Positions 1 through 7,211 of a stretch of DNA of 28,489 bases are shown in pieces; position 1 is the stretch's first letter, and each line of letters opens with the position of its first letter. The stretch comes from Lachnospiraceae bacterium (lineage in GTDB: Bacteria > Bacillota_A > Clostridia > Lachnospirales > Lachnospiraceae), in contig QXWX01000088.1 in assembly GCA_009911175.1 (NCBI GenBank), forward strand, positions 1 through 28,489, in the 5' to 3' direction. The notes beneath the pieces were generated by a model, which ran no database searches, was not told where the DNA came from, and worked only from the letters and a program-made list of their open reading frames with translations. The position numbers and the translations under genes are program-made.

Positions 1-119
1 TTGGTCTGGCATTATAACCACCTCATTCATATGGCTATATTAACATTACTACATGACAGATGTCAAGAGAAAAGCAATAACTCAGAATTTTTATCTATAC
101 CACTATGTACAAATTTTCA

Positions 120-148
120 TTGAAATTGAAGCCCATTAGTGATATAAT
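120..148 (+). promoter_or_regulatory. Promoter of the integrase gene
   Basis: A -35 box TTGAAA (120-125) and a -10 box TATAAT (143-148) are separated by exactly 17 bp, and a TG sits one base upstream of the -10 box (extended -10). The promoter points at the integrase reading frame that starts at 197. This is a near-consensus sigma-A promoter read directly from the sequence. Confidence 0.65.
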
Positions 149-177
149 TTATATTTGCTAATTTAGGGCTTCTTTTT
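128..177 (+). terminator. Possible terminator hairpin overlapping the integrase promoter
   Basis: GAAGCCC (128-134) pairs with GGGCTTC (166-172), followed by five T. An inner ATTAG/CTAAT pair extends the stem. The left arm lies inside the promoter spacer, so the full hairpin could form only in transcripts entering from upstream. It may therefore insulate the integrase from read-through. The long loop makes this a moderate call. Confidence 0.4.
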
Positions 178-196
178 GGCAGAAAGGAGTCATTAA

Positions 197-1327
197 ATGG
201 GTAAAGATTTGAGAGGTAAAGAACTCGGTGAAGGAATTTATCAGTAGCCTAATGGTACATACTGTGCCAGATTCGTTGATAAGTTCGGAAAGAGAAAATC
301 AAAACGCTCAAAAAAGTTACAGGAAGTAAGACAATGGATTGCAGACGCAACCTACATAGATGAGCATAGCGACTTAGACCAGGCGACAGATATGCTGGTT
401 GATGCGTGGTTTGATTATTGGATCAGTATTAAGAAGAAAACAGTAAGACCTAATACCGTTAGAAATTATATCGAGAGGTATGAGAGAAACATTAAGGGGG
501 TTATTGGTAAAAAGCTTCTTACTGAGGTAAAGCCTATTCACTGCCAGAAGATTTTTTCTGATATGGCAGATGAGGGGTACAAGACCACTACAATATACCA
601 GATAAGAATCGCTCTTTATAATATGATGGATTTTGCAAAGGAGAATGATGTCATCATCAATAATCCGTGTAAAAAGTCAGTGAAGAGTGATATGGGCAAA
701 CCTTCTGACAAAAAGGAGGCGCTTACCATTGATGTTCAGAAGAAGTTCCTTGAGGGGGCTACTGGTCAGAGTTATGAGAATCAGTATAGATTCGTTTTGC
801 AGACAGGTCTTCGAACTGGAGAGCTTGTAGGACTTAAATGGGATGACATTGATTTCGAGAATAGGACACTTACTATTTCAAGAACGATGGAGTTTCGTTA
901 CAAGGTTGGTGAGTGGAGAGTGGGTCCGCCAAAGAGTAAGTCGGGCTATAGAACGATTCCACTTACAGATGAGGCAATCAGAATCCTTAAAGCTCAGAAG
1001 GAAAAAAACAGTAAGATAAAAGTGATTAATATGGAGTGGGCAGATCAGGTATTCCTTTGCAGGAAGGGAGAACCGGTAAAGAACAGCGCTTACGATACTG
1101 CGCTGTTTAAGATTTGCGATAAAGTTGGTATCAAGAGATTTTCGATGCACGTGCTCAGACATACATTTGCGACCAGATGCATTGAGGCAGGAATGATGCC
1201 TAAGACACTTCAGAAGATTTTGGGCCACTCCAATATCGGAATCATGATGAATTTATACGTCCATATTACGGAGGACGAAAAAAACAAAGAGATTGACCTT
1301 GTGGCTGATGCTTTGAATGTTGTTTAA
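197..1327 (+). pseudogene. Tyrosine recombinase/integrase with in-frame TAG at codon 17
   Basis: This gene encodes a phage/ICE-type tyrosine integrase that would catalyse excision and integration of a mobile element. An AGAAAGGAG ribosome binding site precedes ATG 197, and the frame runs 376 codons to the TAA at 1327, except that codon 17 (245-247) is TAG. Residues flanking the stop still match the N-terminal arm-binding region of such integrases, so the stop is a point change, not a wrong start. The rest is intact: SAM-like core-binding region at about 66-170, and the catalytic set R206 (TGLRTGEL), a Lys in the PPKSKSGYR stretch, H318 and R321 (HVLRH), H344 (LGHSN) and Y354 (NLYVH). A protein initiated at ATG 392 would hold 311 residues and keep the catalytic domain but lose most of the arm-binding domain. 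The gene is clearly more AT-rich than ychF next door, which fits foreign origin. Confidence 0.85.
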
Positions 1328-1331
1328 GACC

Positions 1332-1353
1332 GTGGCACTCGATGTGGTACTCG
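1332..1353 (+). repeat. Short direct repeat just after the integrase
   Basis: GTGGCACTCG (1332-1341) and GTGGTACTCG (1344-1353) are near-identical and 12 bp apart, starting 4 bp past the integrase stop codon. Short repeated motifs beside an integrase gene are often arm-type binding sites or part of the attachment site. That role is inferred here; no matching attachment half-site was found at the other end of the window. Confidence 0.35.
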
Positions 1354-1414
1354 GTAAAATACAGAGCCTCAGAAAGCCCGTAAAATAAAGGTTTTTAAAG
1401 GAGAAATATAAATT

Positions 1415-2512
1415 ATGAAATTAGGAATCGTGGGCTTGCCCAATGTAGGAAAAAGTACGTTATTTAATTCCCTGACCAAGGCGGGAGCGGAGTCAGCCAA
1501 TTATCCGTTCTGCACCATCGACCCCAACGTGGGCGTGGTAACAGTGCCGGATGAGCGTCTGAATGTCCTGGGGGAGATGTATCATACCAGGAAGATCGTG
1601 CCGGCGGTCATCGAATTTGTGGACATTGCGGGTCTGGTGAAGGGCGCTTCCAAGGGAGAGGGCTTAGGGAACCAGTTCCTGGCGAATATCCGGGAGGTGG
1701 ATGCCATTGTGCATGTGGTCCGCTGCTTTGAGGACAGCAATATCGTCCATGTGGACGGCTCTATCAATCCCCTGCGGGATATCGAGACCATCAATCTGGA
1801 GCTGATCTTTTCCGACCTGGAGATCCTGGAGCGGAGGATTGCGAAGACCACAAAAATGTCAAGAAATGACAAGACAGCCGCAAAGGAGCTGGAATTTTTG
1901 AACCGGGTCAAGGCCCATATGGAAGAGAGTAAGCTGGCGAAAACCTTTCAGACGGAGAACGAGGATGAAGAGGCTTGGCTTGCGGAGTATAACCTGCTGA
2001 CTGCCAAGCCGGTGATCTTTGCGGCAAATGTATCCGAGGACGATCTGCCCGACGATGGGGCCTCCAATGAAGGCGTTCAGGCTGTGCGGGAATATGCGGA
2101 ACGGGAGGACTGCAGGGTATTTGTAGTCTGCGCCCAGATCGAGCAGGAGATTGCGGAGCTGGATGATGAAGAAAAGAAAATGTTTTTGGAAGATTTAGGT
2201 TTAGAAGAGTCAGGATTGGAAAAACTAATAAAAGCAAGCTACAATCTGCTGGGGCTGATCAGCTATCTGACGGCGGGAGAGCCGGAGGTGCGCGCATGGA
2301 CCATCAAAAAAGGGACCAAGGCGCCTCAGGCGGCAGGGAAGATCCATTCGGACTTCGAACGCGGATTTATCCGTGCGGAGATCGTGAGCTATGACGACCT
2401 GATGGCCTGCGGGACCCATGCGGCCGCAAAGGAAAAGGGACTGGTCAGGCTGGAAGGTAAGGAGTATGTGGTACAGGACGGGGATATCATCCTGTTCCGG
2501 TTTAACGTATGA
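1415..2512 (+). CDS. ychF: YchF, Obg-like ribosome-associated ATPase
   Basis: YchF is a universally conserved cytosolic P-loop protein of the Obg/TRAFAC class that prefers ATP over GTP and binds ribosomes; its exact role is unsettled. At 365 aa it has normal family length. The P-loop GLPNVGKS is at residues 7-14, followed by [12 protein letters not shown] and the G3 motif [16 protein letters not shown]. The G4-like segment reads FAANVSEDD in place of the GTPase NKxD, which is the change linked to ATP preference. The coiled-coil insertion lies around residues 130-170, and the C-terminal TGS domain ends in [18 protein letters not shown] sits 10 bases before ATG 1415. Base composition changes sharply from the AT-rich integrase to this gene, marking the boundary between foreign DNA and core chromosome. 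Confidence 0.97.
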   Translation: MKLGIVGLPNVGKSTLFNSLTKAGAESANYPFCTIDPNVGVVTVPDERLNVLGEMYHTRKIVPAVIEFVDIAGLVKGASKGEGLGNQFLANIREVDAIVHVVRCFEDSNIVHVDGSINPLRDIETINLELIFSDLEILERRIAKTTKMSRNDKTAAKELEFLNRVKAHMEESKLAKTFQTENEDEEAWLAEYNLLTAKPVIFAANVSEDDLPDDGASNEGVQAVREYAEREDCRVFVVCAQIEQEIAELDDEEKKMFLEDLGLEESGLEKLIKASYNLLGLISYLTAGEPEVRAWTIKKGTKAPQAAGKIHSDFERGFIRAEIVSYDDLMACGTHAAAKEKGLVRLEGKEYVVQDGDIILFRFNV

Positions 2513-2529
2513 GGACTCTGCTATTTCGG

Positions 2530-2551
2530 TACCGTGCATGACACTGCACGG
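2530..2551. terminator. Hairpin between ychF and lgt
   Basis: ACCGTGCA and TGCACGGT form an 8-bp perfect stem with a TGACAC loop, 18 bases after the ychF stop codon. No T-run follows, so it may be a processing or stability hairpin and not a strong intrinsic terminator. The lgt gene begins 85 bases further on. Confidence 0.4.
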
Positions 2552-2636
2552 TGTCCCGGCCGTATCTGTTCCGCATATTTACAGATGGACCGGCTTATGA
2601 AGCATCGGGTGATTTTTTGGAAGGAGTATACGAAGT

Positions 2637-3593
2637 ATGCATGAGAGTATCGCTTTCCCGAATCTGGGAATCGAATTTGAGCATGTGGGAAAATCCATTT
2701 CGGTCTTTGGCTTTGAGATCGCATATTATGGGATGATCATCGGCCTGGCAATTTTGATCGGCTTTGCGATTGCCACCGCGGAGGCGAAGCGGACCCGGCA
2801 GAATCCCGAGGATTATATGGACATGGGGCTGATCGGCGTGATCTGCGGGATCGCGGGGGCCAGGATCTATTACATCATATTTTCCTGGGAGATGTACAAG
2901 GACGACCTGCTCAGCGTATTCTACCTGCGGGAGGGCGGCCTGGCGATCTACGGAGGCATCATCGGTGCCATCCTTTCCGTACTGGTCTGCGCAAAAGTAA
3001 AGCGGCTTTCGGCGCCTCAGATCCTGGACACGGTTGCCATGGCGCTGGTGAACGGGCAGATGCTTGGACGCTGGGGGAACTTTTTCAACCGGGAGGTGTT
3101 CGGGGGCTATACCGACTCCCTGTTTGCCATGCGGCTTCCTTTGGACGCGGTGCGCAGCAGGGATGTGACAGAGGAAATGCGCCAGTATATGGATGTCATT
3201 GACGGAGTCAGCTATATCCAGGTGCATCCCACATTCTTATATGAATCGCTGTGGTGCTGCGGGGTGCTGCTCTTCCTGTTCTTTTACCGGAAGCATAAAA
3301 AATACGAGGGCGAGCTGTTCCTGCTCTACCTTTTCGGTTATGGATTGGGCCGGGTCTGGATCGAGGGCATCCGGACAGACCAGCTGTTCCTGCCCGGCAC
3401 CACATTACCGGTCTCCCAGGTCCTGGCCGCCGGAATGGTCGTGGTGACAGGCGCGCTGCTCTTGCACCTGCGGAAGCACCATAAGCGGCTTCCGCTCCTC
3501 AGAGCACACATGGACTACAAGCCAATGCCCCCCAAGATCGAAGGAAACAAAAAACCCCGCTCCAGAGATCGGCTGTTTAAAAATATGGAATAA
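2637..3593 (+). CDS. lgt: Prolipoprotein diacylglyceryl transferase (Lgt)
   Basis: Lgt is the membrane enzyme that moves a diacylglyceryl group from phosphatidylglycerol to the lipobox cysteine of prolipoproteins, the first step of lipoprotein maturation. The 318-aa protein has about seven hydrophobic segments. The Lgt signature GRWGNFFNREVFGG is at residues 144-157, preceded by REGGLAIYGG at about 98-107, which corresponds to the active-site loop of the family. The late segment VHPTFLYESLW and the following YGLGRVWIEGIRTDQL are also typical. The C-terminal 45 or so residues are basic and hydrophilic, an extension seen in some Firmicute homologues. GGAAGGAG lies 10 bases before ATG 2637. The lipoprotein encoded at 25420 would be one of its substrates. 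Confidence 0.96.
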   Translation: MHESIAFPNLGIEFEHVGKSISVFGFEIAYYGMIIGLAILIGFAIATAEAKRTRQNPEDYMDMGLIGVICGIAGARIYYIIFSWEMYKDDLLSVFYLREGGLAIYGGIIGAILSVLVCAKVKRLSAPQILDTVAMALVNGQMLGRWGNFFNREVFGGYTDSLFAMRLPLDAVRSRDVTEEMRQYMDVIDGVSYIQVHPTFLYESLWCCGVLLFLFFYRKHKKYEGELFLLYLFGYGLGRVWIEGIRTDQLFLPGTTLPVSQVLAAGMVVVTGALLLHLRKHHKRLPLLRAHMDYKPMPPKIEGNKKPRSRDRLFKNME

Positions 3594-3606
3594 GATTCAG
3601 AACAGC

Positions 3607-3667
3607 AGCAAGAGAAAGAAAAGGTCTGCGCAAGTTTACTTGCGGCAGGCTTTTTCTTTCTCTTGCT
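3607..3667. terminator. Strong terminator hairpin after lgt
   Basis: AGCAAGAGAAAGAAAA (3607-3622) is perfectly complementary to TTTTCTTTCTCTTGCT (3652-3667), and a second inner stem GCGCAAG/CTTGCGG closes the loop. The A-rich left arm and T-rich right arm would work as a bidirectional intrinsic terminator for lgt and for anything arriving from the right. Confidence 0.7.
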
Positions 3668-3742
3668 ATTGGGCGGAACGCCCATCAGCCACGGACAGGA
3701 GCTGTGTAAGCAGCGTATAGTCTGCGGAGCAGACGGGTCTGT
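3628..3742 (+). repeat. 115-bp direct repeat, copy 1
   Basis: This segment begins GCGCAAGTTTACTTGCGG and ends GACGGGTCTGT. It recurs at 3794-3908 with only a couple of mismatches. Inside are three small hairpins: GCAAG-TTTA-CTTGC, GGGCGGAACGCCC and GTCTGCGGAGCAGAC. No protein-coding pattern was convincing. It is probably a non-coding, terminator-like element duplicated in tandem. Confidence 0.8.
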
Positions 3743-3793
3743 GGCGTGCTGTTCGTCCGGCCAGATGCAATCTTACATTACTGCAGGCGGCCC

Positions 3794-3908
3794 GCGCAAG
3801 TTTACTTGCGGCAGGCTTTTTCTTTCTCTTGCTATTGGGCGGAACGCCCATCAGCCACAGACAGGAGCTGCGTAAGCAGCGTATAGTCTGCGGAGCAGAC
3901 GGGTCTGT
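3794..3908 (+). repeat. 115-bp direct repeat, copy 2
   Basis: This is the second copy of the element at 3628-3742, separated from it by 51 bp. It differs at about two positions (CACAGACAGG for CACGGACAGG, and CTGCGTAAG for CTGTGTAAG). The complementary A-rich arm seen upstream of copy 1 is absent here, so only copy 1 makes the long lgt terminator stem. Confidence 0.8.
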
Positions 3909-3934
3909 CTTCTGGAATAACTAATATATTCAGT

Positions 3935-3963
3935 TTGACAAGTATATCGAAGTGCGATATAAT
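3935..3963 (+). promoter_or_regulatory. Perfect-consensus promoter of the padR operon
   Basis: TTGACA (3935-3940) and TATAAT (3958-3963) are both exact sigma-A consensus boxes at the ideal 17-bp spacing. Such a strong promoter normally needs repression, which fits the palindromic site overlapping it and the PadR repressor gene directly downstream. Confidence 0.85.
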
Positions 3964-3986
3964 ATATAGCAGTTCGATACATCGCA
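3945..3986. promoter_or_regulatory. Probable PadR operator
   Basis: Two nested inverted repeats lie across the -10 region: TATCGAA (3945-3951) with TTCGATA (3973-3979), and TGCGAT (3953-3958) with ATCGCA (3981-3986). The arms flank and cover the TATAAT box, so a bound dimer would block polymerase. Self-repression through such palindromes is usual for PadR proteins. Assigning this site to the downstream PadR is inference from position. Confidence 0.65.
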
Positions 3987-4012
3987 GTAAAATGGAAAGG
4001 AGGATCGTGAGA

Positions 4013-4327
4013 GTGAACCAGCATATAAAGAAAGTCTATGTTCCCATGACGGAAACCGCCTTTTATATTTTACGTTGCCTAAAACAGCCGAATCATGGCT
4101 ATGGGATCATCCGGACCGTTGAAAAGCTGACAGACGGCGAGATACGGCTTGCTCCCGGCACCATGTACGGAAGCTTATCAAAAATGGAAAAGGACGGTCT
4201 GATTCAATTTATCCGGGAAGAGGATAAACGAAAAATCTATCAGATCACCGATTTGGGATCAGAGGTGCTGCAGATCGAATTGAGACGTATTGAACGTTTG
4301 TATCGGATCGCACAGGAGGAAATGTAA
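4013..4327 (+). CDS. PadR-family transcriptional repressor
   Basis: This is a small winged-helix DNA-binding protein of the PadR family, typically a dimeric repressor relieved by a ligand. GTG 4013 is preferred as the start because AAAGGAGG (3996-4003) lies nine bases upstream; the frame stays open to 3935, but that would place the start inside the promoter. The 104-aa product shows the family pattern: MTETAFYILRCL, NHGYGI, then the recognition-helix and wing stretch LAPGTMYGSLSKMEKDGLI, followed by EEDKRKIYQITDLG. It has the short helical C-terminus of PadR subfamily 2. The stop codon directly abuts the GTG start of the DUF2812 gene, so the two are translationally coupled. Pairing of PadR with DUF2812 is a recurrent Firmicute arrangement. 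Confidence 0.9.
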   Translation: MNQHIKKVYVPMTETAFYILRCLKQPNHGYGIIRTVEKLTDGEIRLAPGTMYGSLSKMEKDGLIQFIREEDKRKIYQITDLGSEVLQIELRRIERLYRIAQEEM

Positions 4328-4858
4328 GTGGACACAAAAAAAGCATTCAGATTTTTTACATTGTTTGAATACGAAAAAGAACAGGAGTATCTTCGGGAAA
4401 TGCACCGATCCGGTTGGAAATTCGTCAGAGTATCGGGCTTTGGTATCTATCATTTTGAAAAATGTACTCCCGAAGATATGATTTATCAGATTGATTATAA
4501 TCAAGACGGCATTGCGCATAAAGATGAGTACGTGAAGATGTTTGGAGACTGCGGCTGGGAATATCTGCAGGATTATGTAGGCTATAGCTATTTCCGAAAA
4601 CCCGCGTCAGAAGCAGCAGGAACAGAAGAAATCTTTTGCGACAGCGATTCCAGATTTCAGATGCTGGAACGTGTATGCAAGGGCAGAATGCTTCCGATGC
4701 TTCTTTTGTTTTTCTGCGTTTTTTGTATGCTGCTTATGACCAGAAAATTCCGCGGGAGCAATATTCTCGCGCTCGTGTTCGTCGTGCTGTTCTGTCTTTA
4801 CAGTCCGATTTTAGCCATGTTTGCTCTGCAGTATTGGAAATTAAAGCGAAGAAAATAG
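4328..4858 (+). CDS. DUF2812 domain membrane protein
   Basis: This 176-aa protein begins at GTG 4328 immediately after the padR stop codon, with AGGAGG at the end of padR as ribosome binding site. The N-terminal part (about 1-90) is the soluble DUF2812 domain, recognisable by KKAFRFFTLFEYEKEQEYLREM, the GWKF stretch, and the GDCGWEYLQDYVGYSYFRK segment. Two membrane helices follow at about 121-138 and 145-168, and the protein ends in a positive KLKRRK tail, so the N-terminal domain is probably cytoplasmic. Biochemical function is not known; DUF2812 proteins nearly always sit beside a PadR regulator and are thought to be its controlled target. Being under the same autoregulated promoter here supports that. 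Confidence 0.85.
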   Translation: MDTKKAFRFFTLFEYEKEQEYLREMHRSGWKFVRVSGFGIYHFEKCTPEDMIYQIDYNQDGIAHKDEYVKMFGDCGWEYLQDYVGYSYFRKPASEAAGTEEIFCDSDSRFQMLERVCKGRMLPMLLLFFCVFCMLLMTRKFRGSNILALVFVVLFCLYSPILAMFALQYWKLKRRK

Positions 4859-4965
4859 AAGAGGAGCCGGTTTCTTGGAAGGGATCTTTCAGAGAAGCGG
4901 ATGGATGGGAAGCTGCCGAGGGGGCGGCAAGGCTGATCGGTGATTAAAAAAGAATTGGAGGAATT

Positions 4966-5154
4966 ATGATGAACCGTTTTCAGAAAATTTACAGTCAGGG
5001 TACTATTGAGGTGGTTGAAATCTGGGTTGACGCAGAAACAGGGGTAAATTATGTGTTTCGCAGAAGCGGAAACGCAGGAGGATTTACACCTCTGCTGGAT
5101 CAGGAGGGAAAACCGGTTGTGACGTACCGAAAGTCGGGAGCTGTGCAAAAATAA
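4966..5154 (+). CDS. Small DUF6440-like protein
   Basis: This is a 62-aa cytosolic protein with no membrane segment. The sequence resembles the DUF6440 family: short proteins built from beta strands that carry a TGVNYVF..SG..GG.TPLLD..GKPVV pattern, seen here at residues 28-54. TTGGAGG lies eight bases before ATG 4966; ATG 4969 is an equally possible start. It follows the DUF2812 gene after 107 bp and could share its promoter. Function is not known. The family name is recalled from pattern and could be wrong; the reading frame itself is well supported by the ribosome binding site and conserved pattern. Confidence 0.72.
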   Translation: MMNRFQKIYSQGTIEVVEIWVDAETGVNYVFRRSGNAGGFTPLLDQEGKPVVTYRKSGAVQK

Positions 5155-5176
5155 CTTGCTTTTTTGTAGTCTGGAA

Positions 5177-5315
5177 GTTACTGTTCACACGGTGTCGCGC
5201 GCTTGCCGCGCGGCATCCGGCCAATTCAGTGATGGGGCGGGCATCCAGCCCGTCTACACTCCGTTCCGGTCCGTCCTAAACAAGCGTCGCTGGCGCTTGT
5301 TTAGGACCGCCGGTG
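5177..5315 (-). repeat. GTTAC element, partial copy A
   Basis: This starts with GTTACTGTTCAC and includes a block (5241-5314) nearly identical, in reverse orientation, to part of the complete element at 10712-10908. It contains a perfect 14-bp stem, GTCCTAAACAAGCG (5273-5286) and CGCTTGTTTAGGAC (5294-5307), with a 7-base loop. In the complete copy this stem has lost four bases on one side. The other terminal inverted repeat is missing, so this copy is truncated. Non-coding. Confidence 0.75.
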
Positions 5316-5523
5316 AATTTGTTTAAGGGGGACGACAAGGGAGCTATCTGGCGTATTCCAAAAGACAATTTGCAATGCCCTGCAAGGTACAAATTACCGA
5401 AGTAAGGCGAAGATCCGCAAAATCCGTATTGAAGATATCCTGTGTAAAAATTACATCCTATGAAAATGATACGCGGAACAGCAGGCGATCCGATTATATC
5501 GCTTTTTCCCGGAAATGTCCTCT
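5316..5523. other. Intergenic stretch with no recognised feature
   Basis: This is the rest of the 369-bp gap between the DUF6440-like gene and the minus-strand operon end. No convincing gene, promoter or terminator was seen. It is the tail end of two converging transcription units. Confidence 0.4.
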
Positions 5524-6243
5524 CTATTCTCGCGCAAAAAAGTGAAAACGATAGTATTGTTCCAGCGCCGCCATCTGTCTCTGCTCCTGATACAGCTTTT
5601 GACTTTCGGTCCGCCGTTCCCAGAAGCTGTTTTTTGATTTTTCCCGGAACAGATTTTCACCGTTCCCGTTCTGATAGCCTGGGAACCAGCTGCAGGCATT
5701 GCATTCTTCCTTTGTGGCTCCATAATGGATCACCGCATAGGCGCCTCCGCAGATGCCCGCCCAGGGATCCGGCTGCGCCCAGCCGGTTTTCAGGTCATCC
5801 AGTACCCATGCCTCGTATTCCGGGTCATGTTTCATGGCCTCAAAGCCGGCCTCCGTGATCTGGATGGAAATTGATTCCAGAGCACGGGAAGGATGGCGCG
5901 GGATTCGGGAAATCTGGTCATGTAGATACTGCTTATATTCCTCCATGGTCATAGTATCCCTGGAAATGGCTTCCGTACCGGAGATTTGCGTGCCGGGGGC
6001 GGTCTGCCGCGCGGCAGTATAGAGACTGCCGGGGAGCAGACCGCCCCCGCCGTAGATTCCATGGAACAATCCCGCATTTCCATAAGGCAATGGGGAAATT
6101 CCGGAAGCTGCGTCCGGAGCGGCATTTGACAGCATATTCAGAAATTTTGCCGGCTGTGTCAGGTTTTTGGCGATTTCATAACCGCTTTGCAGCAGGCTGT
6201 TGTATGACCCTGTCATATCGTTGAGATTCCATATATTGTTCAT
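5524..6243 (-). CDS. Unknown protein, partner of the truncated kinase-like sensor
   Basis: This is the last gene of the five-gene operon. Its ATG overlaps the TGA of the preceding kinase-like gene (ATGA), and AAGGAGA lies just upstream, so translation is coupled. The 239-aa product has no signal peptide or membrane helix and looks cytosolic. The N-terminal half is rich in Gly, Ala, Ser and Pro and probably disordered. The part from about residue 115 resembles the middle of the 384-aa protein encoded at 7212-8366: ISIQITEAGFEAMKHDPEYE here against AVVIHPKVQARMEEDPEYAK there, then a Trp after roughly 15 residues and later FWERR against WWEIR. The family is not recognised. The repeated pairing with a sensor gene suggests a role in the same signalling pathway. 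Confidence 0.75.
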   Translation of the reverse strand: MNNIWNLNDMTGSYNSLLQSGYEIAKNLTQPAKFLNMLSNAAPDAASGISPLPYGNAGLFHGIYGGGGLLPGSLYTAARQTAPGTQISGTEAISRDTMTMEEYKQYLHDQISRIPRHPSRALESISIQITEAGFEAMKHDPEYEAWVLDDLKTGWAQPDPWAGICGGAYAVIHYGATKEECNACSWFPGYQNGNGENLFREKSKNSFWERRTESQKLYQEQRQMAALEQYYRFHFFARE

Positions 6244-7202
6244 TGATTGTCTCCTTTCATAGTGTGATCGCGGAGGTTTTCCTCCATCCGGGACAGATAT
6301 TGTTCCAGTTCTGCGGCATCCTTTTTTTGCGCAAGCCCTTTGAGATTAGTTATGTGATTTCGTATGTCATGCCGCAGCTGCCGGATTCCCAAATACATCT
6401 GTTCGGATTCGGCCATCTGTTTCTGCATGGCCCGGATCTGCTGCTCTGCGGCAAAGTGGGCTCTGCGTTCTTCCCGCAGAACCGCCATCTCCTGGCAGGA
6501 GAGGACGGCGGCCAGGGTGCCGGCGTAGAACAGGGCAGCTCCGCAGGGTACCAGCACGACAAAGGACGGATATTGTTCATAAACCTGAAAGGGCACCCCG
6601 TCTTTTACATGGAAGAGCATGGCATAGATCAGGCTGGTGAACAGGATCCCCACAACCGGGATCAGGCAAAGATAGATCGGCTCCTTCCCGCAAAGCAGAA
6701 GCGGCGCGCTCCTCAGCCTGCGTCCCATGAGATACAGCAGGAAAAAGAACAGGGCGAACTGGAGCAGGGCAGTGGCGGTATAATTGACTGCCGTTCCATA
6801 CAGGATCGCATCCAGCTCTTTCTTGACCACCACAAAGCGCTCGTTGACGATAAAGTACAGACTCTCGGCAGTCAGCCGGCTTAAGCCCCGGATGCTGAAA
6901 AAGAGGATTGCCAGAAAAAAGGCGGTCTTTCTCTCCATTTCAAGTATATGATGGATTGCCGGCAGAAGAAGGATCACGGCTGTCATGCACTGCCAGTTGT
7001 AAATGGGCACGGCAATCCCCGCAAAATATACGGCGCAGTAAATGATAAAAATGAGGAGCATTTTCTCAAAAGGGCGCTGGGATTTTTTCGACGCGGTTCC
7101 GCCGAAAAAAGGGGAGAAAAAAGCGGCCATGCTGCCTCCGTACAGTATGGTTTCCATGACCGCTGTTATGTTCTCAAATGCCAGGAATGCTGCTTCGTTC
7201 AT
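6240..7202 (-). CDS. Kinase-like membrane sensor with His box but no ATPase domain
   Basis: This 320-aa protein has about six membrane segments spread over residues 11-235, then a cytoplasmic coiled coil and a dimerisation/phospho-acceptor helix. It matches AgrC-like sensor kinases over this region. The acceptor box LRHDIRNHITNLKG is at 276-289, with H278 in the canonical position. The protein ends 31 residues past the box; the GHKL ATPase domain normally found there is absent. This does not look like a fresh frameshift, because the stop overlaps the ATG of the next gene and no ATPase motifs follow in any frame. It is a paralogue of the 473-aa kinase upstream: both share FYAGT and xxCLIPxxGIL segments, a KDGV..xxYEQ.P loop and a Q(L/M)R....H helix. 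Probably phosphorylated in trans, or a decoy subunit. Confidence 0.85.
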   Translation of the reverse strand: MNEAAFLAFENITAVMETILYGGSMAAFFSPFFGGTASKKSQRPFEKMLLIFIIYCAVYFAGIAVPIYNWQCMTAVILLLPAIHHILEMERKTAFFLAILFFSIRGLSRLTAESLYFIVNERFVVVKKELDAILYGTAVNYTATALLQFALFFFLLYLMGRRLRSAPLLLCGKEPIYLCLIPVVGILFTSLIYAMLFHVKDGVPFQVYEQYPSFVVLVPCGAALFYAGTLAAVLSCQEMAVLREERRAHFAAEQQIRAMQKQMAESEQMYLGIRQLRHDIRNHITNLKGLAQKKDAAELEQYLSRMEENLRDHTMKGDNQ

Positions 7203-7211
7203 GCGATCTGC

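Noticed and set aside
2595..3227. A 210-codon open frame on the minus strand across lgt
   Set aside because: It lies wholly opposite a certain gene, its translation has no recognisable motif, and it is explained by the GC-rich codon pattern of lgt.
3663..3875. A 70-codon frame across the tandem 115-bp repeats
   Set aside because: It has no ribosome binding site and runs through terminator hairpins; the repeats look non-coding.
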